From NCBI GenBank assembly GCA_030148365.1, contig JASBTO010000054.1, positions 1 through 11,687 on the forward strand: 11,687 nucleotides of DNA. The letters are read 5' to 3'. Position numbers and translations under genes: made by a program. Below are positions 1 to 7,429 of the stretch, one piece after another. The DNA is from Kangiellaceae bacterium (GTDB lineage: Bacteria; Pseudomonadota; Gammaproteobacteria; Enterobacterales; Kangiellaceae). The notes beneath the pieces are model-generated. The model made no database searches. It was given only the letters and a program-made list of their open reading frames with translations, and was not told the origin of the DNA. How positions within the stretch are numbered: the stretch's first letter is position 1; every line of letters starts with the position of its first letter.

Positions 1-921
1 CTACTGCGCCCGCGCCGTCCGTTTACCAAATCCCCGTTGCCCCTGCAGACCGCCGGTGTGCAGCAGGACGATGCGACTGCCCCGGGCGAAGGCGCCCTGC
101 TTCACCCGCTCCATAAACCCGTACAGCATTTTTCCGGTATAGACCGGTTCCAGGGGCAGATCAAATTCGGCCTCCGACTGCCGGACAAACTCGAGCAGCG
201 CCGGTGTTGCTTTCGCGTAGCCTCCGAAGTGGTAGTCATGCCAGAGGCGCCAGTTATCGCGGCGGTTACTGCCCGCTTCAGATAACAGATCTCCGATATC
301 CTCCGCCAGAAACGCCTCGCCCTTGAGCACGGCGACGCCGGATACCCGGCTACCCACCGGGGCATTCGCCGCCAGCCCGGCCACGGTCGCGCCGGTGCCG
401 CAGGCTGTGATCAAATGATCGACCTCGTCCCCGAGTTCGTCCCAGATTTCGCCAACGCCCTGCATTGCCAACGCGGTGGCACCGCCTTCCGGCAGCCACC
501 GGGCCTGCTCCAGGGAAGCCAGCAACTCATCAGGCGGGGATTCCCGTAACTGTCGATACTCGCCCCGGGAGACAAATCGCAATTCCATGCCCCACGCCCG
601 GCAATCCCGCAGGCAGGCCGTCAGCGGCTCGCCGACATCACTGCGGACCATCGCTACCGATCGCAATCCAAGTTGTCCGCAGGCATAGGCCAGAGCATGG
701 AGATGATTGGACCAGCGCCCGCCCATGGTCACTATCGTGCGCACCCCGTCGGCAAGCGCTGCCTGCAGAGGATATTTAAGTTTGCGCCACTTGTTGCCGG
801 ACATGATCGGGTGCAGGCAGTCATCCCTTTTGACAAAAACATTCAGCTCCCGCTCACGGAACCGGGGATGCTCCAGAGGCATGAGGGGCGAGGGCTGAAT
901 TTCGCGGGCGAGTGATTGCAA
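1..921 (-). CDS. PLP-dependent ACC deaminase / D-cysteine desulfhydrase family protein
   Basis: Predicted cytoplasmic fold-type II pyridoxal-phosphate enzyme of 306 residues. The cofactor lysine is K44 in the SGNKWRKLKY segment. The family's SNH motif is in GGRWSNHLHA (about 67-76). A glycine-rich phosphate-binding loop, CGTGATVAGL, lies mid-protein, and the conserved HTGG lies near the C-terminus. This architecture is shared by 1-aminocyclopropane-1-carboxylate deaminases, D-cysteine desulfhydrases and many uncharacterised homologues, so the substrate cannot be assigned. The start is uncertain. TTG at 921 keeps the conserved N-terminal strand (PSPLMPLEHP) intact and follows an in-frame stop at 948-946. 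The first ATG is at 882, and neither start has a clear Shine-Dalgarno. The stop TAG is the first three bases of the window. The gene is separated from pstS by an intrinsic terminator, so it is probably not part of the Pho operon. Confidence 0.85.
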   Translation of the reverse strand: MQSLAREIQPSPLMPLEHPRFRERELNVFVKRDDCLHPIMSGNKWRKLKYPLQAALADGVRTIVTMGGRWSNHLHALAYACGQLGLRSVAMVRSDVGEPLTACLRDCRAWGMELRFVSRGEYRQLRESPPDELLASLEQARWLPEGGATALAMQGVGEIWDELGDEVDHLITACGTGATVAGLAANAPVGSRVSGVAVLKGEAFLAEDIGDLLSEAGSNRRDNWRLWHDYHFGGYAKATPALLEFVRQSEAEFDLPLEPVYTGKMLYGFMERVKQGAFARGSRIVLLHTGGLQGQRGFGKRTARAQ

Positions 922-973
922 GGAAGGTTCGGGGGCGAGGAATCGTCAGGCCAGTCTATATTTCCTGCCGGCA

Positions 974-1001
974 AAGAAAAAGGCCGGCAAACGCCGGCCT
1001 T
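974..1001 (-). terminator. Intrinsic terminator after pstS
   Basis: On the minus strand a perfect 9-bp stem (AAGGCCGGC / GCCGGCCTT, positions 1001-993 and 988-980) encloses a 4-nt loop. It runs into TTTTTCTTT. It begins 20 bp after the pstS stop and closes the Pho cluster, insulating the downstream PLP-enzyme gene. Confidence 0.93.
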
Positions 1002-1021
1002 AATCCACCAGGGGCGAATCG

Positions 1022-2011
1022 CTATTTTTTCACGACTGCCTTGTTGGCGCCCAAGGCGTCAAGTTGCTTGGCCACCACCTTGGCGGGCAGCGGGATGTAG
1101 CCGTCCTTGACCACAACTTCCTGACCGGCTTTTGACAGTACCATGGTCATGAATTCGCGCTCCAGGGGGCTGAGCGGCTTGTTGGGGTTCTTGTTGATGT
1201 ACACGTACAGGAAACGGGCCAGCGGGAATTTGCCCCTGACGGCATTTTCCGGCGTGGCATCCACGTATTCCTGACCTTCCGCCTTCGCCAGCGGCACGGA
1301 GCGTACACCGGAAGTCCGATAGCCGATACCGGAATAGCCGATGCCGTTCTTCGACAGACTCACCGACTGGACCACGGATGCGGAGCCAGGCTGCTCGTTA
1401 ACGGTGTTCTTGAAGTCACCTTTGCAGAGCGCTTTTTCCTTGAAGTAACCGTAGGTACCGGACACCGAGTTGCGACCGTAGAGCTGGATGTCGCCGAGAC
1501 CGTCGATGCCGAGGTCATTCCAGCGGCTGATGTCGTCAGCAGCGCCACACTTGCGCGTGGAGGAGAAGACTGCATCAACTTCGGCGATGGTCATACCCTT
1601 GATGGGATTGTCCTTGTGCACGTATACCGCCAGTGCGTCAATGGCGACCGGAATGGCGGTCGGCTTGTAACCGAATTTCTTCTCAAAGGATTCCAGTTCC
1701 TTGTCTTTCATTTCCCGGCTCATCGGGCCGATATTGGCCGTACCTTCGGTCAGGGCCGGCGGCGCGGTGGACGAGCCCGCGGCCTGGATCTGGATATTGA
1801 CGTTGGGGTACTGACGCTTGAATTCTTCGGCCCACAGGGTCATCAGGTTGGCCAGAGTATCGGAGCCGACGCTCGACAGGTTGCCGGATACGCCGCTGGC
1901 TTTCTTGTATTCAGGGATCTGGGCGTCAATCTTGCTGTCCGCCCGGACAGTGTTGCCGAAGCCGGCGGAAGCCAGGGCTGCGACGAGTACCAGTTTACCG
2001 AGTGCTTTCAT
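1022..2011 (-). CDS. pstS: Phosphate ABC transporter periplasmic substrate-binding protein PstS
   Basis: Periplasmic phosphate-binding protein that delivers phosphate to the PstCA channel; 329 residues. A Sec signal peptide is visible: MKALGK, a hydrophobic stretch LVLVAALASAGFG, and a likely cleavage VRA|DS after residue 24. Ligand-binding segments typical of PstS follow: GSDTL (49-53), GSSTAPP (79-85), GPMSREM (95-101) and GRNSVSGTYGYF (179-190). Two cysteines (C155, C196) might form a disulfide. The ATG at 2011 is preferred over an open-frame extension to 2104. It has GGAG 10 nt upstream and starts the signal peptide, and the extension would run through the Pho promoter. The gene lies last in the cluster, 108 bp behind phoR, with its own Pho promoter and terminator. 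In many bacteria pstS is instead first in the pst operon. The separate promoter fits the need for much more binding protein than membrane components. Confidence 0.96.
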   Translation of the reverse strand: MKALGKLVLVAALASAGFGNTVRADSKIDAQIPEYKKASGVSGNLSSVGSDTLANLMTLWAEEFKRQYPNVNIQIQAAGSSTAPPALTEGTANIGPMSREMKDKELESFEKKFGYKPTAIPVAIDALAVYVHKDNPIKGMTIAEVDAVFSSTRKCGAADDISRWNDLGIDGLGDIQLYGRNSVSGTYGYFKEKALCKGDFKNTVNEQPGSASVVQSVSLSKNGIGYSGIGYRTSGVRSVPLAKAEGQEYVDATPENAVRGKFPLARFLYVYINKNPNKPLSPLEREFMTMVLSKAGQEVVVKDGYIPLPAKVVAKQLDALGANKAVVKK

Positions 2012-2021
2012 TTGCAGTGAA

Positions 2022-2025
2022 CTCC
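2022..2025 (-). promoter_or_regulatory. pstS ribosome binding site
   Basis: GGAG on the minus strand, 10 nt before the ATG at 2011. It fixes the pstS start over the longer open frame. Confidence 0.75.
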
Positions 2026-2048
2026 GTTGATGTATGTTGACGGGATCC

Positions 2049-2104
2049 ATTATGGCGCTGCCGTGTGAAGCCCGTGTGACCCTGATATTTCCCTTTTGTG
2101 ACAA
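2049..2104 (-). promoter_or_regulatory. PhoB-dependent promoter of pstS (Pho-box array plus -10)
   Basis: Read on the minus strand, 7-bp units start every 11 bp: TTGTCAC (2104-2098), GGGAAAT (2093-2087, poor match), GGGTCAC (2082-2076) and GCTTCAC (2071-2065). After exactly 10 bp comes CATAAT (2054-2049) as the -10. There is no separate -35, as expected for PhoB-activated sigma70 promoters, where the Pho box replaces it. The projected transcription start is near 2042, giving a leader of about 30 nt that includes the Shine-Dalgarno. No terminator hairpin is visible between phoR and this promoter, so read-through from the upstream operon is also possible. Confidence 0.82.
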
Positions 2105-2119
2105 TTCCGGCTGAATCGC

Positions 2120-3421
2120 TCAGGGTTCGATGGCGAGACTGGCCGGGAAATGACAGCGGAACACGCTGCCCTTGCCCGGCGTACTGTCAATCTGCAAGCG
2201 GCCCTGATGCAACTCCAGAGCATGCTTGACGATGGCGAGACCCAGGCCGGTGCCTCCCTGGCGTCGGGTACGGCCGCTGTCGACCCGGTAAAACCGCTCG
2301 GTAAGCCGGGGGATGTGTTCCGCTTCGATACCGGGACCATTGTCGGTGACGCTCATAATCAGTTCATCGCCTTGCCGCTGCCACTCCAGCAGGATACGTC
2401 CTTTTGCCGGGGTATAGCGCACGGCATTGAACGCCAGATTGGCAAAAGCACTGCGCAGGAGTTTTTCCGAGCCCATCAGGCCCAGTTCGGTGCCGGCCCT
2501 GAACAGGACAGTCTGCTCTTTCTCCTTGCCCAGCACCCGGGCCTCGGCACAGATACTGTCCAGCAACAGGTTGACGTCCACGGGCGAGTGGCGGGTGTGC
2601 TCCTCATCAATACTGTCAAGTCTGGACAGGAGCAGCAGATCGTCGACCAGATGGCCCATGTTCAAGGCCTGCTGGCGCATCTGCTGCAAAGGCTTGTTGA
2701 TGGCCTTCAGCTCCGGGCTGTCGCCCTCGCCCAGCATTTCCAGATAGCCGTTGATGACCGTCAGGGGCGTGCGCAGTTCATGGGAAACATTGGCGACAAA
2801 GTCCTGGCGTATGCGCTCGAGCTTTTGCACGCGGGTAATATCCCGGACCAGCATCAGCCGTTGATCCTTGCTGTAGGGAGTGATCTGGAAACTGAGAGTG
2901 ACGCTCTCATCAAGGGGCGAAGGAATGACGAGTGGCTGGTCGTAGTCACGGCTCTGCTCGTATTCCAGGAAGCGCGGATTACGGATCAGGTTGGTGATCC
3001 GCTGTCCCTGATCGGTAGCGGTTTTCAGCCCGAGCAAAGCGGCGGCGGCCTTGTTGAACCAGCGGATCTCTTCTGTGGAGTCCAGGATAAGGGCTCCGTC
3101 AGGCATGGCCGCAGTCGAGGCACGAAATTCGGCGATGATTTCCTTGAGCTTGCGACGTTGGTCGCGGTTGCTTTTCTGGCTCAGGTAGATTTCGTGAAAG
3201 ATGTCGCTCCAAATCCCCACCGCGCCGGGTGGATACAGTTGTCGGGAGCTGACCTGCCAGCGATACAGGCGGTAGATCTGTACCAGGTGCCAGGCCAGAT
3301 AGACCACGATGATCGAAATGAGAACTTCGCTACCGAATCCGAACAGGGACGCAAGCGCCGGCAGCAGGACCAGAGCCGTCGCGAGCACCCATAATTCCAA
3401 TTGCCAGTAGCGTCCGCGCAT
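2120..3421 (-). CDS. phoR: Phosphate regulon sensor histidine kinase PhoR
   Basis: Inner-membrane histidine kinase that phosphorylates PhoB under phosphate limitation and acts as its phosphatase in excess; 433 residues. Two N-terminal membrane segments (about 8-28 and 31-50) are joined by only a few residues, so there is no periplasmic sensor domain. This matches PhoR proteins that sense through PhoU and the Pst transporter. A linker and PAS-like region (about 95-195, with the segment MPDGALILD) precede the catalytic part. The H-box FVANVSHELRTPL carries the phospho-acceptor H214. The N-box centres on N332 in FANLAFNAV. Further motifs are DNGPG (360-364), the F-box ERFYRV (375-380) and GGTGLGLAIVKH (389-400). 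All catalytic motifs are intact. It lies 49 bp behind phoB and is probably co-transcribed with it. The start has only a weak GGAA ribosome site. Confidence 0.96.
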   Translation of the reverse strand: MRGRYWQLELWVLATALVLLPALASLFGFGSEVLISIIVVYLAWHLVQIYRLYRWQVSSRQLYPPGAVGIWSDIFHEIYLSQKSNRDQRRKLKEIIAEFRASTAAMPDGALILDSTEEIRWFNKAAAALLGLKTATDQGQRITNLIRNPRFLEYEQSRDYDQPLVIPSPLDESVTLSFQITPYSKDQRLMLVRDITRVQKLERIRQDFVANVSHELRTPLTVINGYLEMLGEGDSPELKAINKPLQQMRQQALNMGHLVDDLLLLSRLDSIDEEHTRHSPVDVNLLLDSICAEARVLGKEKEQTVLFRAGTELGLMGSEKLLRSAFANLAFNAVRYTPAKGRILLEWQRQGDELIMSVTDNGPGIEAEHIPRLTERFYRVDSGRTRRQGGTGLGLAIVKHALELHQGRLQIDSTPGKGSVFRCHFPASLAIEP

Positions 3422-3470
3422 ATCAGGAAATTCCGGTCGTCGGCATCAGTCGGGTAAGCAAGTCGCCGAC

Positions 3471-4166
3471 TCAGGCCATGCGTGAAAATCGGTAGCCGGT
3501 GCCCCGCACCGTCTGCACATAATTTTCAACGCCGGCTTCCGCGAGCACCTTGCGCAGCCTGCGGATGTGCACGTCAACCGTACGCTCCTCTACGACTACC
3601 TGCTGCCCCCAGACGGAGTCGAGCAGTTGGGTCCGGGAGTAGACGCGCTCGGGATGTTCCATGAAAAACCTGAGGATACGAAACTCCGTCGGCCCCAGGT
3701 GCAGCAGTTCCTGATCCACCGTGACCCGGTGGCTGGCCAGGTCCAGAGTGATGCGGCCGTGACTGATGGCTTCCTTTTCCGCGCTGACCGTACCGCTGCG
3801 GCGCAGCACCGCCTTGACCCGCGCCAGCAATTCCCGTGGCGAAAACGGCTTGACCACATAATCATCCGCCCCGGCTTCCAGCCCCTGCACCCGATCGTCT
3901 TCGTCGCCTCTCGCCGTGAGCATGATCACGGGGACTGAAGCCAGCTCCGTGTTCCGTTTGACCTTGCGGGTAAAATCGATGCCGGAGGCTCCCGGCAACA
4001 TCCAGTCCACCAGTAACAGGTCCGGGGCGGGCTCGGATTTCAGCATCGACAGGGCGCGCTCCGCAGTCGCGGCCTGACTGACCTGGTAGCCTGCCTGCTC
4101 CAGACAGAAGGCCAGCATTTCCCGTATATCGCGTTCGTCTTCCAGGACCAGAATCGCGGCACTCAT
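3471..4166 (-). CDS. phoB: Phosphate regulon response regulator PhoB
   Basis: OmpR/PhoB-family transcription activator, 231 residues, the same size class as E. coli PhoB. The receiver domain (about 1-120) has the acidic pocket E9/D10, phosphorylation site D54 in LLVDWMLPG, T84 in MLTARG and K106 in VKPFSP. The C-terminal winged-helix domain (about 135-231) has the recognition-helix segment RTVDVHIRRLRKVL (195-208) and wing motif GTGYRF (222-227). Phospho-PhoB would bind the 11-bp-phased Pho boxes in front of pstC, pstS and the porin. The ATG lies one base beyond the phoU stop, with AAGGAAGA about 8 nt upstream inside phoU, so the two are likely translationally coupled. I see no separate Pho box directly before phoB. 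Its induction would come from the pstC promoter, giving positive feedback. Confidence 0.97.
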   Translation of the reverse strand: MSAAILVLEDERDIREMLAFCLEQAGYQVSQAATAERALSMLKSEPAPDLLLVDWMLPGASGIDFTRKVKRNTELASVPVIMLTARGDEDDRVQGLEAGADDYVVKPFSPRELLARVKAVLRRSGTVSAEKEAISHGRITLDLASHRVTVDQELLHLGPTEFRILRFFMEHPERVYSRTQLLDSVWGQQVVVEERTVDVHIRRLRKVLAEAGVENYVQTVRGTGYRFSRMA

Positions 4167-4167
4167 C

Positions 4168-4902
4168 TTATCTGTCTTCCTTGGCCAGCCGTCTCATTTC
4201 GTCGAGGCTCAGATGGCGTACATCCTTGCCTTGCACCAGGTAAATCACATACTCGCAGATGTTGTTGGCGTGATCACCGATCCGCTCCAGCGAGCGGGCT
4301 GACCACATGAAGTCCAGTACCGAAGTAATCGAGCGGGGATCTTCCATCATGTAGGTGATCAGTTGCCGGGAAATGGCTTCGTATTCCTGATCGGCCTGGG
4401 TTTCCAGATGGATCACGTCCAGTGCCGCTTCGATATCCATGCGGGCAAAGGCATCGAGAGAGCCGTTCAGCATCTTGCGGACGTGCTGGCCGAGATGCAT
4501 CAGGGCGCCGTATTGCAGACGGCTGGTGGGCGCGTCGCCGGAGCGACCGGCCAAATCCCGGCCCATGCGGGCAATTTTTTCAGCTTCGTCACCGACCCGC
4601 TCCAGATCCGTTATGGTCTTGATAATGGCCACCACCAGACGCAAATCCCCGGCTGCCGGTTGCCGTTTGGCCAGGATCCGGGCGCACTCTTCGTCGATGT
4701 CGACCTCGTGGCTGTTCACCAGCTTGTCATTCTCGATGACCTTGCTGGCGAGACTTTCATCGTGATTGGCGAAAGCATCAAGCGCCTGGGCAACCTGGCT
4801 TTCCACCAGACCGCCCATGGCCATAACCCGCTCGCGGATATTCTCCAGTTCGTCGTTGAACTTCTGCGAGATATGCTGACTGATTTTTTCAGTATCCATC
4901 AT
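4168..4902 (-). CDS. phoU: Phosphate transport regulator PhoU
   Basis: Cytoplasmic all-helical protein of 244 residues made of two similar three-helix halves, the usual PhoU length. It is a negative regulator that couples the Pst transporter to PhoR. Each half carries the family's metal-cluster type motif: DLERVGDEAEKI (99-110) and SLERIGDHANNI (204-215). Two adjacent ATG codons (4902 and 4899) could serve as start. No strong Shine-Dalgarno is visible, only a GAGTG-like stretch, so translation may depend on coupling with pstB 46 bp upstream. The gene sits between pstB and phoB, physically joining the transporter and two-component halves of the cluster. Confidence 0.96.
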   Translation of the reverse strand: MMDTEKISQHISQKFNDELENIRERVMAMGGLVESQVAQALDAFANHDESLASKVIENDKLVNSHEVDIDEECARILAKRQPAAGDLRLVVAIIKTITDLERVGDEAEKIARMGRDLAGRSGDAPTSRLQYGALMHLGQHVRKMLNGSLDAFARMDIEAALDVIHLETQADQEYEAISRQLITYMMEDPRSITSVLDFMWSARSLERIGDHANNICEYVIYLVQGKDVRHLSLDEMRRLAKEDR

Positions 4903-4948
4903 GATTCACTCATTCAATTTGCCGCAGTAAAGGGGTCCGCCCGACCGG

Positions 4949-5779
4949 TTATCCGTAACGGCCGGTTATATAATCTTCGGTTTTCTTTTGCGACGGGTTG
5001 GTGAAAATCTTGTCCGTCGCGTCAAACTCGACCATGTCGCCCATGTACATGAAGGCGGTGTAGTCGGAGACTCGTGCCGCCTGCTGCATGTTGTGGGTGA
5101 CGATAACAATCGTATAGTCATTCTTGAGCTCATGGATCAACTCTTCGATCTTCAGGGTCGAGATCGGATCCAGCGCCGAGGCCGGCTCATCCAGCAGCAG
5201 GACTTCCGGCTGCACGGCGATGGAGCGGGCTATTACCAGACGCTGTTGCTGGCCGCCGGACAGACCGAGCGCATTGTCGTTGAGACGGTCTTTGACCTCG
5301 TCCCAGAGCGCCGCGCCTTTCAACGCCCACTCCACGACTTCGTCCAGCAACCGGCGCTTGTTGATACCCTGCAGACGCAAGCCGTAAGCCACATTCTCGT
5401 AAATGCTCTTGGGGAAAGGATTGGGTTTCTGGAAAACCATGCCGACCTTGCGACGCAGCTCCGCGACATCGACCCCGGGGCCATAGATATTGCGACCACC
5501 GATATGCATTTCGCCTTCGATACGGGCGATGTCCACCAGATCGTTCATGCGATTGAAACATCGCAGCAGGGTCGATTTGCCGCAACCGGACGGGCCGATA
5601 AACGCGGTCACTTTCTTGTCAGCAATATTCAGGTTGATGTCGAACAGTGCCTGCTTCGCACCGTAATACAAATCCAGGTTTCTGACCTCGATAGCGATTT
5701 TCTCGTGATCGAGGGGATTGATCCTTTGGCTTCTTGGCGACTGCGCCAAAATCGACTCTGTAGATTGTTCATTCATCAT
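4949..5779 (-). CDS. pstB: Phosphate ABC transporter ATP-binding protein PstB
   Basis: Cytoplasmic ATPase that powers phosphate import through PstCA; 276 residues. Visible motifs: Walker A GPSGCGKST (62-70), Q-loop FQKPNPFP (116-123), ABC signature LSGGQQQR (173-180), Walker B LLLDEP (194-199) and switch histidine H229 in VTHN. The FQKPNPFP and NRMNDL segments are characteristic of PstB rather than of other importer ATPases. An N-terminal extension of roughly 20-25 residues, polar and without a motif, precedes the core compared with the ~257-residue E. coli protein. Two adjacent ATGs (5779, 5776) are possible starts. It follows pstA by 15 bp in the same operon. Confidence 0.97.
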   Translation of the reverse strand: MMNEQSTESILAQSPRSQRINPLDHEKIAIEVRNLDLYYGAKQALFDINLNIADKKVTAFIGPSGCGKSTLLRCFNRMNDLVDIARIEGEMHIGGRNIYGPGVDVAELRRKVGMVFQKPNPFPKSIYENVAYGLRLQGINKRRLLDEVVEWALKGAALWDEVKDRLNDNALGLSGGQQQRLVIARSIAVQPEVLLLDEPASALDPISTLKIEELIHELKNDYTIVIVTHNMQQAARVSDYTAFMYMGDMVEFDATDKIFTNPSQKKTEDYITGRYG

Positions 5780-5794
5780 AATAATCAGACTCTA

Positions 5795-7408
5795 TCACTG
5801 TTCCAGAGATTTGTATTTTTCCCGCAAGTTATTGCGGATTCTGATGGCCGCCAGATTGAGCAGCAGGATAATCAGCACCAACAGCAGGGCCGTGGCATAG
5901 ACCAGCGGCCGGGCCGCCTCGACATTGGGGCTCTGGAAACCGACATCGTAGATATGGAAGCCCAGATGCATGAATTTCCGGTCCAGATGCAGAAATGGCG
6001 CGTTGAAATCCAGCGGCAATGTCGGCGCCAGTTTCACCACACCGACCAGCATCAGTGGCGCGACTTCACCTGCTGCCCGGGCCACCGCCAGGATCAGTCC
6101 GGTCATCATCGCGGGGCTCGCCATCGGCAAGACGGTCCGCCAGAGGGTTTCAAATTTTGTCGCGCCCAGCGCCAGACTGCCTTCCCGGAGTGATTTCGGG
6201 ATCCGGGAGAGGCCTTCTTCCGTGGAGACAATCACCACCGGCAAGGTCAGCAGCGCCAGGGTCAGGGACGCCCAGAACAGGCCGGGGGTACCGAAAGTCG
6301 GCGCGGGCTTGGCTTCGGCGTAAAACAGATCATCGATGGAGCCGCCCAGAAAGTAGACGAAGAAACCGAGGCCGAAGACGCCGTAGACAATGGAGGGCAC
6401 ACCCGCGAGATTGTTGACCGCAATCCGGATTAACCGGGTCATGAAACCCTGTTTGGCGTATTCCCGCAAATAGATAGCCGCGATGACCCCCAGCGGCGTT
6501 ACCACGATGGCCATCAGGATGACCATCAGCACGGTGCCGAAAATTGCCGGGAAGACGCCGCCTTCCGTGTTGGCTTCCCGCGGGTCGTCAAAAATGAACT
6601 CGCCGATCTTGATAAAGTAAAAGCCGATCTTGTCCACCCAGGTCATGGCATTGGGTTGATAGGCACGCACCATGGTCGCGGCCTGCACCTGCTTTTGCGC
6701 GCCATTGACAAGGGTGAACTCCGCAGCGTCCCGGTTGATGGCCTGATAGAGCCCGGTCAGTTGCTCCTGATAGCCGGCAAATTCCTGATTCAGTCCCGCA
6801 CGCTCAGCCTCCAGCCGGGCCAGGGCTTCCGCCGTCAGTTCGCCTTCGAGTTCCAGGCGCCGCTCGTCAAGGCGCAATTGCTCCAGCTGGTAATTGATGG
6901 CGCCGATCTCGTCGCTCTCGATGTCCTTGATTTGATCATGCAGATCGAGGGCCCGATCGATGACTTGTTGCAACTGGGTGCTGCTCGGCGATTCCAGCCA
7001 CTCGCCATCAATCTGCAAACGGGCGAGACGGCCGTAAAGGTTGCCCCACTCGCGCCGTTCGAGCACCACCATGTCTTCCGGCAAATGGTGACGTTGAATA
7101 TTGGCGCGGTTGATCCAGCGGAAATCGGCACCGAAAACATCCCGGTTGCCCTGCTTGATCAGATACTGGCGCCGGTAACTGCCGTCCCGTTGTTCGCCTT
7201 CCTCCTCGCTGTGGATCTCGCCGGCGACAATCAGCTGTTCGCCGTCCTGGGTCAGCACAAACTGATGCACCTGGGCCGGCCAGAAATGACTCAGACCCCG
7301 CACGGCGATCAACAGCAGCAGCCCCACCACCATGATGATGGAAATACTGACGGCGCCGGCGTTCAGCCAGACCCAGTGGTTGCCGCCCTGAAAGAATTTC
7401 CGATTCAT
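5795..7408 (-). CDS. pstA: Phosphate ABC transporter permease PstA, long form with coiled-coil insert
   Basis: Inner-membrane permease forming half of the phosphate channel; 537 residues, against about 300 in E. coli. One N-terminal membrane segment (about 15-37) is followed by a ~245-residue hydrophilic region predicted to be periplasmic. This includes a charged heptad-like helical stretch (about 143-225) rich in Leu, Glu, Gln and Arg that looks like a coiled coil. The canonical permease domain follows from about 285, with membrane segments near 289-312, 330-355, 377-396, 432-458 and 502-523. Its cytoplasmic EAA-type loop includes EGLSRIPKSLREGSLALGA (398-416). Long PstA forms are known in Pseudomonas and related gammaproteobacteria, so the extension is not a fusion artefact. 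The gene lies 21 bp after pstC; the ribosome site is weak (GGGA/AGG). Confidence 0.95.
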   Translation of the reverse strand: MNRKFFQGGNHWVWLNAGAVSISIIMVVGLLLLIAVRGLSHFWPAQVHQFVLTQDGEQLIVAGEIHSEEEGEQRDGSYRRQYLIKQGNRDVFGADFRWINRANIQRHHLPEDMVVLERREWGNLYGRLARLQIDGEWLESPSSTQLQQVIDRALDLHDQIKDIESDEIGAINYQLEQLRLDERRLELEGELTAEALARLEAERAGLNQEFAGYQEQLTGLYQAINRDAAEFTLVNGAQKQVQAATMVRAYQPNAMTWVDKIGFYFIKIGEFIFDDPREANTEGGVFPAIFGTVLMVILMAIVVTPLGVIAAIYLREYAKQGFMTRLIRIAVNNLAGVPSIVYGVFGLGFFVYFLGGSIDDLFYAEAKPAPTFGTPGLFWASLTLALLTLPVVIVSTEEGLSRIPKSLREGSLALGATKFETLWRTVLPMASPAMMTGLILAVARAAGEVAPLMLVGVVKLAPTLPLDFNAPFLHLDRKFMHLGFHIYDVGFQSPNVEAARPLVYATALLLVLIILLLNLAAIRIRNNLREKYKSLEQ

Positions 7409-7429
7409 AGCCTGTATCCCGGGCCCGCC

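Noticed and set aside
2012..2104. N-terminally extended PstS starting at 2104
   Set aside because: The extension would translate through the Pho array and -10 and bury the signal peptide; ATG 2011 has a Shine-Dalgarno.
2150..3394. Long plus-strand open frame of 414 codons opposite phoR
   Set aside because: Its strand partner is a complete PhoR with every kinase motif. The plus-strand translation has no recognisable domain, and long antisense frames are common in GC-rich genes.
4988..6193. Plus-strand open frame of 401 codons across pstB and pstA
   Set aside because: It spans two genes with intact motifs on the other strand, is very rich in Gln and His, and shows no domain; it is an antisense shadow.
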